Shown here piece by piece: positions 32,501 through 40,727 of a stretch of 64,000 nucleotides of DNA. Location: contig JAOPHQ010002280.1 in NCBI GenBank assembly GCA_030340625.1, positions 186,001-250,000 on the forward strand, written 5' to 3'. The notes beneath the pieces are model-generated. The model was not told the origin of the DNA and ran no database searches. It saw nothing but the letters and a program-made list of their open reading frames with translations. The first letter of the stretch is position 1; each line of letters begins with the position of its first letter. Origin of the DNA: Merluccius polli (lineage: Eukaryota; Chordata; Actinopteri; Gadiformes; Merlucciidae). Made by a program: the position numbers and the translations under genes.

Positions 32501-33447
32501 GGACCGGCGACGCGGACAACCTGGCCGACATCCATCATTGGGCAGTCCCTCCGGATGTGTCCCGGCCGTCCGCACCGCCAACACCCCTCCCTTGCCGTCT
32601 GATCGCCCGCCTGCGGGAAGGGGGGGGAAGGCGATTCATGCGTCTGCTCCGGACTGGGCCCCCCCCTCCACCTCGCTCTAGGTAGCAGGGTGGGTTTGTA
32701 GCCCCGCAGGGCCGCCGCGCCGGTCCGTGGGCTCGGGGTTGGTGCTGGTGGTCGTCTGTCCGTCGGAGGGGGAACCAGGTGGCCCTCCGCGATGTTGACC
32801 GCCGCCTGGAGGTTCTCGGGCCGGTGGTACCGGACCCAGGTGGACGTTCGGGCCGGCAACCCTTCAATGAACCTCTCGAGGGCCACCTGCTCCACGATTT
32901 CCTCCGGGTTATTCCTCTCGGGCCCCAGCCACCTCCTCGCCTGGTCCCGCAGCTGCTGCGCGTAGGTGAAAGGCCGATCGCCTTCTGCAAACGGGAGGGC
33001 CCGGAACCGGCGGCGATGTTCCTCTGGGGTCAGGCCTAGCCGGTCCCGGATGGCTCTCTCCACCGCCTCGTAGTCCCGCTGGGCCCCGGCCGGCAGACTG
33101 TGAGCCGCGAGCTGGGCCTCGCCCGTCAGGAGCGGCAGGAGGCGGTGAGCCCACTCTTGGCGTGGCCACCCGGAGACCTCGGCCACCCCCCGGAACGTCT
33201 CCAGGAAGGCCTCTGCGTCGTCGGCCTCCCCCATCTTGGGGACGTGGATGGGTCCCACCGCTCCTGCCGCTCTGGGTCCGCGGCCGCGGTCGCCGGAGAC
33301 GAGGAGCTCCTGTAGGACCGCCCTATCGGCGGTCAACGCCTGGCCCAGCTCCAGGAGTACCTCGTTCTGCGCCTGCTGAACCTGCACCTGCCTTTCGGAC
33401 ATCTGCGCGAGATGTCCGATTAACGCCGCCAAGGGTGCCTGTTCCAT
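29344..33447 (-). CDS. gag-protease-integrase-RT polyprotein of element 2
   Basis: The preferred ATG is at 33447 (MEQAPLAALIGHL), just 3' of the primer site. The upstream M in the LTR is rejected. The gag capsid spans about 33250-32780. A CCHC knuckle C-W-R-C..GH..RDC lies at 32542-32583. The protease motif LLDSGC is at about 32408-32425 and its ILGLDW partner near 32210. The integrase has HYNPMAGH near 31800, CASCPEC near 31690, MDIIGP near 31590, LTDQGT near 31415 and CERFNR near 31305. The RT active site YLDDIVV lies at about 30085-30105 and RNase H QADASDRGLG near 29650. About 1367 codons run without a stop, unusual for a decayed copy. Out-of-frame residues follow the break near 29523. 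Confidence 0.9.
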   Translation of the reverse strand: MEQAPLAALIGHLAQMSERQVQVQQAQNEVLLELGQALTADRAVLQELLVSGDRGRGPRAAGAVGPIHVPKMGEADDAEAFLETFRGVAEVSGWPRQEWAHRLLPLLTGEAQLAAHSLPAGAQRDYEAVERAIRDRLGLTPEEHRRRFRALPFAEGDRPFTYAQQLRDQARRWLGPERNNPEEIVEQVALERFIEGLPARTSTWVRYHRPENLQAAVNIAEGHLVPPPTDRRPPAPTPSPRTGAAALRGYKPTLLPRARWRGGPSPEQTHESPSPPFPQAGDQTAREGCWRCGRPGHIRRDCPMMDVGQVVRVAGPPTPPYGPGEAYRIPVRIQRGTYQALLDSGCMQTMIQQRLVRSEALVEASSVSVRCIHGDVHTYPLVPIEIHYGGKTHRVKAAFSPGLTYPLILGLDWAGFPGAVSESAGVRTRQIGTCKSCAVFCADARVSDAGQGSGEEAGGSQPEGRAATFPPVDDFPLEQSRDATLRSALDQVISIDGLRVQPDAVLTYPHFVVIRDRLYRVSRDTQSEEVVTQLLVPRSRREMVFQAAHYNPMAGHLGYDKTLNRIMARFYWPGIRAEVRGWCASCPECQLVNPPAIPRAPLRPLPLVEVQFDRVGMDIIGPLERSAQGYRFVLVLIDYATRYPEAIPLRNISARSVAQALFHVISRVGIPKEILTDQGTNFMSRTIKELYGLLKVKAIRTSVYHPATDGLCERFNRTLKSMIRKFVLEDARNWHQWLDPLLFAVREVPQASTGFSPFELLYGRRPRGVLDLIKENWEEGSSDSKNEIRYVLDLRAKLHSLGVMSREHLRQAQENQKRLYDRGTRLRDLTPGDKVLVLLPTSTTKLLAKWQGPFVVTRRVGDVDYEVVRSDRGDARQIYHINLLKRWNDVVPVAFATTLPEGEELGLEVPAPGPIPPVGRGEDLSESQAADVVSLQLQFADVFSPLPGRTPLITHDIETQPGLTVRTRPYRLPVHKQDVIRRELAAMIEMGVVEESHSDWCSPVVLVGKPDGAVRFCVDYRRVNAVSKFDAYPMPRIDELVDRLGMATYYTTLDCTKGYWQIPLSPAAREKTAFSTPLGLYQFKVLPFGLFGAPATFQRLMDRVLRPHAAYAAAYLDDIVVYGDDWGQHMQRVAAVLQSLRRAGLTANPKKCVIGRREIQYLGFHLGGGKVRPQVGKTEAVAAAPRPRTKKEVRRFLGLAGYYRQFVPNFSDLASPLTDLTRKRAPDTVQWSEPCQVSFDAIKTALCGEAVLCAPNFALPFSVQADASDRGLGAVLTQHVGGADRPVLYLSRKLSDREGRYSTVEKECRRPPLLPAGAPVHPLLRPCPPPVAPPDEGCQREDHPVVPRVAAISFPGDPQTGGADGRS

Positions 33448-33460
33448 CTGCCACACTCTT

Positions 33461-33478
33461 GCCTCACGTTGGGCGCCA
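33461..33478 (-). promoter_or_regulatory. primer-binding site of element 2 (tRNA-Lys type)
   Basis: One base inside the 5' LTR the minus strand reads TGGCGCCCAACGTGAGGC. From memory the 3' end of tRNA-Lys(CUU) complements TGGCGCCCAACGTGGGGC, so 17 of 18 positions agree. Confidence 0.8.
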
Positions 33479-33479
33479 C

Positions 33480-33811
33480 TGTAAAGGTTCAATGAGTGGG
33501 CGGAGACAGGTTTGAGCGATTTTCAGTCCAGACGGTTTATTGTTCACACCAGAACAATAAATAAATCAAAAGTAAACGTAAATGGATTGTCCGTCTCCAC
33601 CAAGGAGTCGCCAGGCTCTCTGCCTTTTGCTGTCGCGAGTGCTCCGCACTCCCCGTATCCCGTCCTCTACTGAAAGGCAGAGCAGACACATAAATACACA
33701 CTTCCTGATTGGGCCTGAGTGCCTACAGGTGTCCGCACCCAGACCCAATCGCCCCAGCAGACCCGGTGCTCCATACTCCCCCCTGCAGGCCAGGCGCCGC
33801 CCCCCTCCACA
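33480..33811 (-). repeat. 5' LTR of element 2
   Basis: 332 bp, one visible difference from the 3' LTR. The minus-strand ends are TGTGGAGG and CCTTTACA. Confidence 0.95.
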
Positions 33812-34799
33812 CATATGCATGTACGAAGGTACATACATATATATTATTTGTGAGTATAAATAAACATAGGAGTGATGTCTGTTAAATGCGCGATTATAAG
33901 AAAAAGGTTTGTAAATATATACATGTAAATACTTAACATTGATCGTGTAAAAGATTAATATAACTGAAATATGGGGGTAGGGACCTACAAGCTTTTGCTT
34001 CCCTCTACTCCTTTTTTTTGAACAAAATGGGACTTTTTTTATTTTGTTATACATGTCTATGCTGATTCTTAAATATTTGATTTGTTAATGTCTACATGTT
34101 CAAGAAAATAAAATGTATCAATCAATCACATCAACCGTTTTCTTCATAAACTGGACAACAATAATACCTTCTTGTCAGGAGACTCCGGTGGGATGACCAG
34201 TTTGTGGCTACGCCCAGTGAAGGGTGAAACTGGCCATTTCTGCACTCTATGGCGGTAACCAGTACCGCGGCCTGTTTAGAAATAAACAAATACAGGTAAA
34301 CAATAATGAATGAAGCAAACCAGCAAATATCTAAAATAAATGCACATTTTCTTCAAGTAAAAAACAGCAGCTTTAAATCAAGCTTTAAACAAACAGAATA
34401 TGAATTGATGATTAATTTAGTTATTTAATACTAGATAAAACAGCTGCATACTCACGTGCACAGAAGTTGGCACGCACATCATCCGCTCTCCAGAACTGTG
34501 CAACTGGGAGTGACGTTCCAAAGATCTGAGGACAGATAATTAACACATTAAACCTCAGACCGTGTGGACAGTCTTGCTATGCATCAGTTCAGACAGTTCG
34601 TTGTTCAAAACCAGTTTATGTGTGTGTGTCAGTTGTAATGGGAACATACGCTAACTGGAGCTCGGGAGCATGGGGGTTGGGTCTCGATGGTCCTGGACCC
34701 GGTAGCTGGGGGGGACTCCGTCTGGACCGCCAGCTTCTCCTGGTCGAGCTTCCTCCACCGCTGCTTCGCCGCCTGCGCACGTCTCCCCTTCCTCGGCAT

Positions 34800-35284
34800 C
34801 CTGCTGGAGACAACTCTAACAAAACCCTAACCCTAATTAAATCTAATCTAACCCTGACCTAACTTGAAATACTTACCCCAAATCTAATTTAATCTAATCT
34901 AAAGTAACCTAATATGTAGATATGTTATATTATTATGTTAATATGTAAACAGGAAGGATAGAGTAGCGGTGAGGTGAGTTGAGAAAGATGTGTGTGATGG
35001 GTGATGATCCAGGAATCTTGGTGACGACGACGAACAATCTCCAAAATGGGCTTGTAAAATCTCTGAGCAAAGAGAACCTGCAATACGAAACAAGCTAGAG
35101 GCATTATGAACACATCTTAGACATCTTTAATTTTCATGCTGTGTGTGTGCACCTAACTTCAGCAAATGTGCTAGTAGTGATGTATAATCATGCATATTAA
35201 TCATGATATTTCTATCAACAGCCTTATTTTACCACACTAAGGTCCATTTTTAAATCTGATATACTTGTTTAGCCAGTTATGTTA
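34800..35284. other. non-coding 5' flank of SGNH copy A
   Basis: AT-rich. Bases about 34864-35250 recur in inverted orientation at about 55450-55860 beside copy B. It contains CCCTAACCCTAA near 34827, a telomere-like doublet. No ORF of interest. Confidence 0.6.
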
Positions 35285-35424
35285 TCTATGGTTGTACCCA
35301 TAGAGAGAGCTCTCTCTCGGCGGAGTCTAGAACGTCTTCACAGGTCGGCCATCTTACAGGCATCTTACCACAGGCAAGATCTCTGTACAGGGTGGGGGAT
35401 TTCAACATGCAGCCTTTCTTATAG
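35285..35424. mobile_element. truncated copy of the ATAGATATATA MITE
   Basis: Shares GGCGGAGTCTAGAACGTCTT-like, GGCCATCTTAC and GATTTCAACATGCAGCC-like strings with the reverse complement of the full MITE at 56514-56987. Confidence 0.6.
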
Positions 35425-35437
35425 CCTATTTGGAATA

Positions 35438-36437
35438 TCCATCCATCCATCCATCCATTTTCTTCCGCTTATCCGGGGTCAGGTCGCGGGGGCAGCAGCC
35501 TAAGCAGGGAAGCCCAGACTTCCCTTTCCCCAGCTACTTCGGCCAGCTCTTCCTGGGGGATCCCGAGGCGTTCCCAGGCCAGCCGAGAGACATAGTCTCT
35601 CCAGCGTGTCCTGGGTCTTCCCCGGGGTCTCCTACCAGTGGGACGTGCCCTGAACACCTCACCAGGGAGGCGTCCGGGAGGCATCCTAACTAGATGCCCG
35701 AGCCACCTCATCTGGCTCCTCTCAACGCGGAGGAGTAGCGGGTCTACTCCGAGCTCCTCCCGGATGACCGAGCTTCTCACCCTATCTCTAAGGGAGAGCC
35801 CAGCCACCCTGCGGAGGAAGCTCATTTCGGCCGCTTGTACTCGCGATCTCGTTCTTTCGGTCATTACCCAAAGCTCATGACCATAGGTGAGGGCAGGAAC
35901 GTAGATCGACTGGTAAATCGAGAGCTTTGCCTTTCGGCTCAGCTCCCTCTTCACCACGACGGATCCGTGCAGAGTCCGCATTACTGCAGACGCCGCACCG
36001 ATCCGCCTGTCGATCTCCCGCTCCATCCTCCCCTCACTCGTGAACAAGACCCCGAGGTACTTGAACTCCTCCACTTGGGGCAGGATCTCATCCCCGACCC
36101 GGAGGGTGCACTCCACCCTTTTCCGGTTGAGGACCATGGACTCGGACTTGGAGGTGCTGATTCTCATCCCGACCGCTTCACACTCGGCTGCGAACCTGTC
36201 CAGCGAGAGTTGGAGGTCACGGTCTGATGAAGCCATCAGGACCACATCATCCGCAAAAAGCAGAGACCCAATCCTGAGGTCACCAAACCGGACCCCCTCA
36301 ACGCCCTGGCTGTGCCTAGAAATCCTGTCCATAAAAATTATGAACAGGATCGGTGACAAAGGGCAGCCCTGGCGGAGTCCAACCCTCACTGGAAACAAGT
36401 CCGACTTATTACCGGCAATGCGGACCAAGCTCTGACA
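35438..36437 (-). mobile_element. Rex3/RTE-like LINE, 3' half
   Basis: The minus strand is open from about 36437 to 35469 with RT motifs VRVGLRQGCPLSP (near 36375), SLLFADDVVLMASSD (near 36250) and LGHLVRMPPGRLPGEVF (near 35690). It ends with a (GGAT)n tail at about 35438-35457, the type of tail reported for Rex3. Endonuclease and the first half of RT are absent. One uninterrupted frame suggests a fairly recent copy. Confidence 0.82.
35469..36437 (-). pseudogene. LINE reverse transcriptase C-terminal half
   Basis: About 322 codons continuing to the natural stop. The catalytic FADD box is present. The N-terminal RT motifs and the endonuclease are missing because of 5' truncation. Residues encoded upstream of 36437 in the same frame come from satellite DNA and are not part of the protein. 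Confidence 0.78.
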
Positions 36438-36544
36438 CCGGATAGCTAGGGATCCGGGACTCGGTCTCCACAACTGGGCACCCATTCCCGAGACCGCCAC
36501 CAGATGGCATTTCAAGTGCCCCGACCGGGTGCCCCGATGCGAGG

Positions 36545-37400
36545 TCACACTTTGGGGCACTTTGGAGTAAATACGGGGCACTTTTAACAGAACTCGGCCG
36601 CGATTGGCCGGAGGTGTCCCGGGGCCACGCCCCTTCGCTTTGGGGCACTTTGGAGTAAATACGGGGCGCTTTTAACAGAACTTCGCCGCGATTGGCCGGA
36701 GGTGTCCCGGGGCCGCGCCCCTTCACTTTGGGGCACTTTGGAGTAAATACGGGGCGCTTTTAACAGAACTTCGCCGCGATTGGCCGGAGGTGTCCCGGGG
36801 CCACGCCCCTTCACTTTGGGGCACTTTGGAGTAAATACGGGGCCCTTTTAACAGAACTTCGCCGTGATTGGCCGGAGGTGTCCCGGGGCCACGCCTCTTC
36901 ACTTTGGGGCACTTTGGAGTAAATACGGGGCACTTTTAACAGAACTTCGCCGCGATTGGCCGGAGGTGTCCCGGGGCCGCGCCCCTTCACTTTGGGGCAC
37001 TTTGGAGTAAATACGGGGCACTTTTAACAGAACTTCGCCGTGATTGGCCGGAGGTGTCCCGGGGCCACGCCCCTTCACTTTGGGGCACTTTGGAGTAAAT
37101 ACGGGGCACTTTTAACAGAACTTCGCCGTGATTGGCCGGAGGTGTCCCGGGGCCACGCCCCTTCACTTTGGGGCACTTTGGAGTAAATATGGGGCACTTT
37201 TAACAGAACTTCGCCGTGATTGGCCGGAGGTGTCCCGGGGCCACGCCCCTTCACTTTGGGGCACTTTGGAGTAAATACGGGGCACTTTTAACAGAACTTC
37301 GCCGTGATTGGCCGGAGGTGTCCCGGGGCCACGCCCCTTCACTTTGGGGCACTTTGGAGTAAATACGGGGCACTTTTAACAGAACTTCGCCGGAATGGCC
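36545..37400 (+). repeat. 88-bp satellite, ~10 units
   Basis: Unit landmarks recur at 36641, 36729, 36817 and onward every 88 bp: GGGGCACTTTGGAGTAAATA, CGGGGCACTTTTAACAGAAC, GATTGGCCGGAGGTGTCCCG. Variants CCGCGATTGG and CCGTGATTGG mix. The same family in opposite orientation lies at 49310-49992. Confidence 0.95.
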
Positions 37401-37419
37401 GGAGGTGTTTACTACGGCC

Positions 37420-39565
37420 GCAAAAGTGTCCGAAAATGAAGGAGTAAATTTGGGACACTTTTCTTTCTACGCAAAAGTGTCCGAAAATGAAGGAGTAAAT
37501 TTGGGACACTTCTCTGCACAAAAGTGTCCGAAAATGAAGGAGTAAATTTGGGACACTTTTCTTTCTACGCAAAAGTGTCCGAAAATGATGAAGTAAATTT
37601 GGGACACTTTTTTTGCACAAAAGTGTCCGAAAATGAAGGAGTAAATTTGGGACACTTTTCTTTCTACGCAAAAGTGTCCGAAAATGAAGAAGTAAATTTG
37701 GGACACTTTTTTTGCACAAAAGTGTCCGAAAATGAAGGAGTAAATTTGGGACACTTTTCTTTCTACGCAAAAGTGTCCGAAAATGAAGAAGTAAATTTGG
37801 GACACTTTTTTTGCACAAAAGTGTCCGAAAATGAAGGAGTAAATTTGGGACACTTTTCTTTCTACGCAAAAGTGTCCGAAAATGAAGAAGTAAATTTGGG
37901 ACACTTTTTTTGCACAAAAGTGTCCGAAAATGAAGGAGTAAATTTGGGACACTTTTCTTTCTACGCAAAAGTGTCCGAAAATGAAGAAGTAAATTTGGGA
38001 CACTTTTTTTGCACAAAAGTGTCCGAAAATGAAGGAGTAAATTTGGGACACTTTTCTTTCTACGCAAAAGTGTCCGAAAATGAAGAAGTAAATTTGGGAC
38101 ACTTTTTTTGCACAAAAGTGTCCGAAAATGAAGGAGTAAATTTGGGACACTTTTCTTTCTACGCAAAAGTGTCCGAAAATGAAGAAGTAAATTTGGGACA
38201 CTTTTTTTGCACAAAAGTGTCCGAAAATGAAGGAGTAAATTTGGGACACTTTTCTTTCTACGCAAAAGTGTCCGAAAATGAAGAAGTAAATTTGGGACAC
38301 TTTTTTTGCACAAAAGTGTCCGAAAATGAAGGAGTAAATTTGGGACACTTTTCTTTCTACGCAAAAGTGTCCGAAAATGAAGAAGTAAATTTGGGACACT
38401 TTTTTTGCACAAAAGTGTCCGAAAATGAAGGAGTAAATTTGGGACACTTTTCTTTCTACGCAAAAGTGTCCGAAAATGAAGAAGTAAATTTGGGACACTT
38501 TTTTTGCACAAAAGTGTCCGAAAATGAAGGAGTAAATTTGGGACACTTTTCTTTCTACGCAAAAGTGTCCGAAAATGAAGAAGTAAATTTGGGACACTTT
38601 TTTTGCACAAAAGTGTCCGAAAATGAAGGAGTAAATTTGGGACACTTTTCTTTCTACGCAAAAGTGTCCGAAAATGAAGAAGTAAATTTGGGACACTTTT
38701 TTTGCACAAAAGTGTCCGAAAATGAAGGAGTAAATTTGGGACACTTTTCTTTCTACGCAAAAGTGTCCGAAAATGAAGAAGTAAATTTGGGACACTTTTT
38801 TTGCACAAAAGTGTCCGAAAATGAAGGAGTAAATTTGGGACACTTTTCTTTCTACGCAAAAGTGTCCGAAAATGAAGAAGTAAATTTGGGACACTTTTTT
38901 TGCACAAAAGTGTCCGAAAATGAAGGAGTAAATTTGGGACACTTTTCTTTCTACGCAAAAGTGTCCGAAAATGAAGAAGTAAATTTGGGACACTTTTTTT
39001 GCACAAAAGTGTCCGAAAATGAAGGAGTAAATTTGGGACACTTTTCTTTCTACGCAAAAGTGTCCGAAAATGAAGAAGTAAATTTGGGACACTTTTTTTG
39101 CACAAAAGTGTCCGAAAATGAAGGAGTAAATTTGGGACACTTTTCTTTCTACGCAAAAGTGTCCGAAAATGAAGAAGTAAATTTGGGACACTTTTTTTGC
39201 ACAAAAGTGTCCGAAAATGAAGGAGTAAATTTGGGACACTTTTCTTTCTACGCAAAAGTGTCCGAAAATGAAGAAGTAAATTTGGGACACTTTTTTTGCA
39301 CAAAAGTGTCCGAAAATGAAGGAGTAAATTTGGGACACTTTTCTTTCTACGCAAAAGTGTCCGAAAATGAAGAAGTAAATTTGGGACACTTTTTTTGCAC
39401 AAAAGTGTCCGAAAATGAAGGAGTAAATTTGGGACACTTTTCTCTGCGCAAAAGTGTCCAAAAATGAAGGAGTAAATTTGGGACACTTTTCTCTTCACAA
39501 AAGTGTCCGAAAATGAAGGAGTAAATGTGGGACACTTTTCTCTTCACAAAAGTGTCCGAAAATGA
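37420..39565 (+). repeat. 99-bp higher-order satellite made of 51-bp and 48-bp halves
   Basis: Halves share GTGTCCGAAAATGAAG.AGTA and AATTTGGGACACTTTT; they differ in the spacer (CTTTCTACGC or TTTGCAC) and in GAAGGAG versus GAAGAAG. About 19-20 near-identical 99-bp dimers span 37.5-39.4 kb, with more diverged halves at the edges. Each half contains the inverted repeat GGACACTTTT/AAAAGTGTCC. Confidence 0.96.
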
Positions 39566-39584
39566 AAACTATTTCCACTACACT

Positions 39585-40145
39585 ACACTATTCAGTCCGA
39601 CATGGTGAGCCGTTTCGGCCTCACACGCGACGTGGTCCCCCTCCTCTGGAGAGTCCTAAAGACCTCCAGACTCGGGGCTACTCGCTGCACTATTCAGTCC
39701 GACATGGTGAGCCGTTTCGGCCTCACACGCGACGTGGTCCCCCTCCTCTGGAGAGTCCTAAAGACCTCCAGACTCGGGGCTACTCGCTGCACTATTCAGT
39801 CCGACATGGTGAGCCGTTTCGGCCTCACACGCGACGTGTTCCCCCTCCTCTGGAGGGTCCTAAAGACCTCCAGACTCGGGGCTACTCGCTGCACTATTCA
39901 GTCCGACATGGTGAGCCGTTTCGGCCTCACACGCGACGTGGTCCCCCTCCTCTGGAGAGTCCTAAAGACCTCCAGACTCGGGGCTACTCGCTGCACTATT
40001 CAGTCCGACATGGTGAGCCGTTTCGGCCTCACACACGACGTGGTCCCCCTCCTCTGGAGAGTCCTAAAGACCTCCAGACTCGGGGCTACTCGCTGCACTA
40101 TTCAGTCCGACATGGTGAGCCGTTTCGGCCTCACACGCGACGTGT
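39585..40145 (+). repeat. 102-bp satellite, ~5.5 units
   Basis: Units contain CACTATTCAGTCCGACATGG, TGAGCCGTTTCGGCCTCACA and CCTCCAGACTCGGGGCTACT. The length is 34 codons, so two plus frames stay open. The array is cut at 40148 by the palindromic element; two further units lie at 45214-45432. Confidence 0.95.
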
Positions 40146-40727
40146 TCCTAGTCCCAGAGCCAAGAGGGTTTTATTTATGTTTTTGAGCCCAAAAGGTTCA
40201 ATGGGTGTTTCTTATGCAGAAAATTGTGAGGAATTCAAAAATGCAAGTCTTACAAACCTAAAGGTAGACACAAATTCACAATATTAATTTGAAGTCGGGT
40301 ACCTGTTCATCTCAGTTTTCACTTTTGTTTGGGAGTGGTTTCAAGCAACATGTGCCTAAATCCATATAAACGTAGGCAAATGACACCAAATTGGGCTTAC
40401 TAGCACAATTTTGCAGTGCTGATTTCAAATCTGTGACTTATTTTGCTCTCAAACTGTTTTATGACCCTCTATTTTGCATTTCAAGATGGCCGCCGATCTA
40501 CGCACCCATACACCACACATTGTTTTATATTGACAATTCCAGTAGTTTACCAAAAACACAAGTCTAGTATTTTAAATGGCTATTATATAATATAATTATG
40601 ATAATTATTTTATTTCAAGAATTTCCTATGTACATGCAATGGTAACTTAATATTTTTATTTTGTAAAGACAAAATGTTTTTGAAAATGTTAACACCAACA
40701 TATATAAATGATATCATAGATACACAA

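Larger units (their letters stand above)
28934..33811 (-). mobile_element. Complete Gmr1-like Ty3/gypsy LTR retrotransposon (element 2)
   Basis: 4878 bp with two 332-bp LTRs differing at one visible base and an exact 5-bp duplication CATAT (28929-28933 and 33812-33816). The coding strand is minus. Domain order is gag, CCHC knuckle, protease, integrase, RT, RNase H, the Gmr1 order. It belongs to a family distinct from element 1: different LTR, different LTR length and a clear Lys-type primer site. The RNase H region has a short deletion that shifts frame. Confidence 0.94.
28013..34133 (+). mobile_element. 5'-truncated LINE (CR1/L2/Rex1-like) in an SGNH intron, split by element 2
   Basis: Begins within the RT at a GPKLFIIHIN-like string, has the catalytic FADDTN near 28093, LSLNVKK near 28203 and LGVIIDHKLSW near 28315, then a C-terminal KARNNLLPGNIQRWF near 28585. 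The 3' end carries AATAAAATGT and an (ATCA)n tail at about 34108-34130. Several stops and shifts are present. Element 2 interrupts it at 28934-33811. Confidence 0.7.
26919..34799 (-). pseudogene. SGNH-hydrolase-like gene, copy A, seven exons, nucleophile block deleted
   Basis: Exons in coding order are 34799-34650, 34525-34456, 34271-34168, 27968-27711, 27554-27461, 27291-27224 and 27131-26919. They join in frame across GT/AG borders to 318 codons plus stop. The start MPRKGRRAQAAKQRW is basic. The exon at 27711 begins FVLIVG but then skips directly to AIVDG: compared with copy B, 15 bp coding the catalytic G-D-S-H segment are gone. The late block WSRDG|VHLSDD, which would carry the catalytic D-x-x-H pair, is intact. 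The stop is supplied by the TAG of the hAT terminal repeat, which cuts off the normal C-terminus. The 5' intron holds a LINE and element 2. The protein family is a multicopy teleost one whose substrate I do not know. Confidence 0.72.

Noticed and set aside
33448..33492. Upstream Met of the element 2 polyprotein
   Set aside because: It lies in the LTR and upstream of the primer-binding site; the ATG at 33447 fits better.
36438..36581. N-terminal extension of the LINE RT ORF
   Set aside because: Those residues come from satellite and junction DNA, not from the LINE protein.
37339..39498. Overlapping ORFs of 719, 664 and 647 codons on both strands
   Set aside because: They are produced by a 99-bp tandem repeat whose length is a multiple of three. 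The predicted proteins are pure repeats with no domain.
39562..40287. 241-codon plus-strand ORF
   Set aside because: It is the 102-bp satellite read through into the palindromic element; a second frame is equally open.
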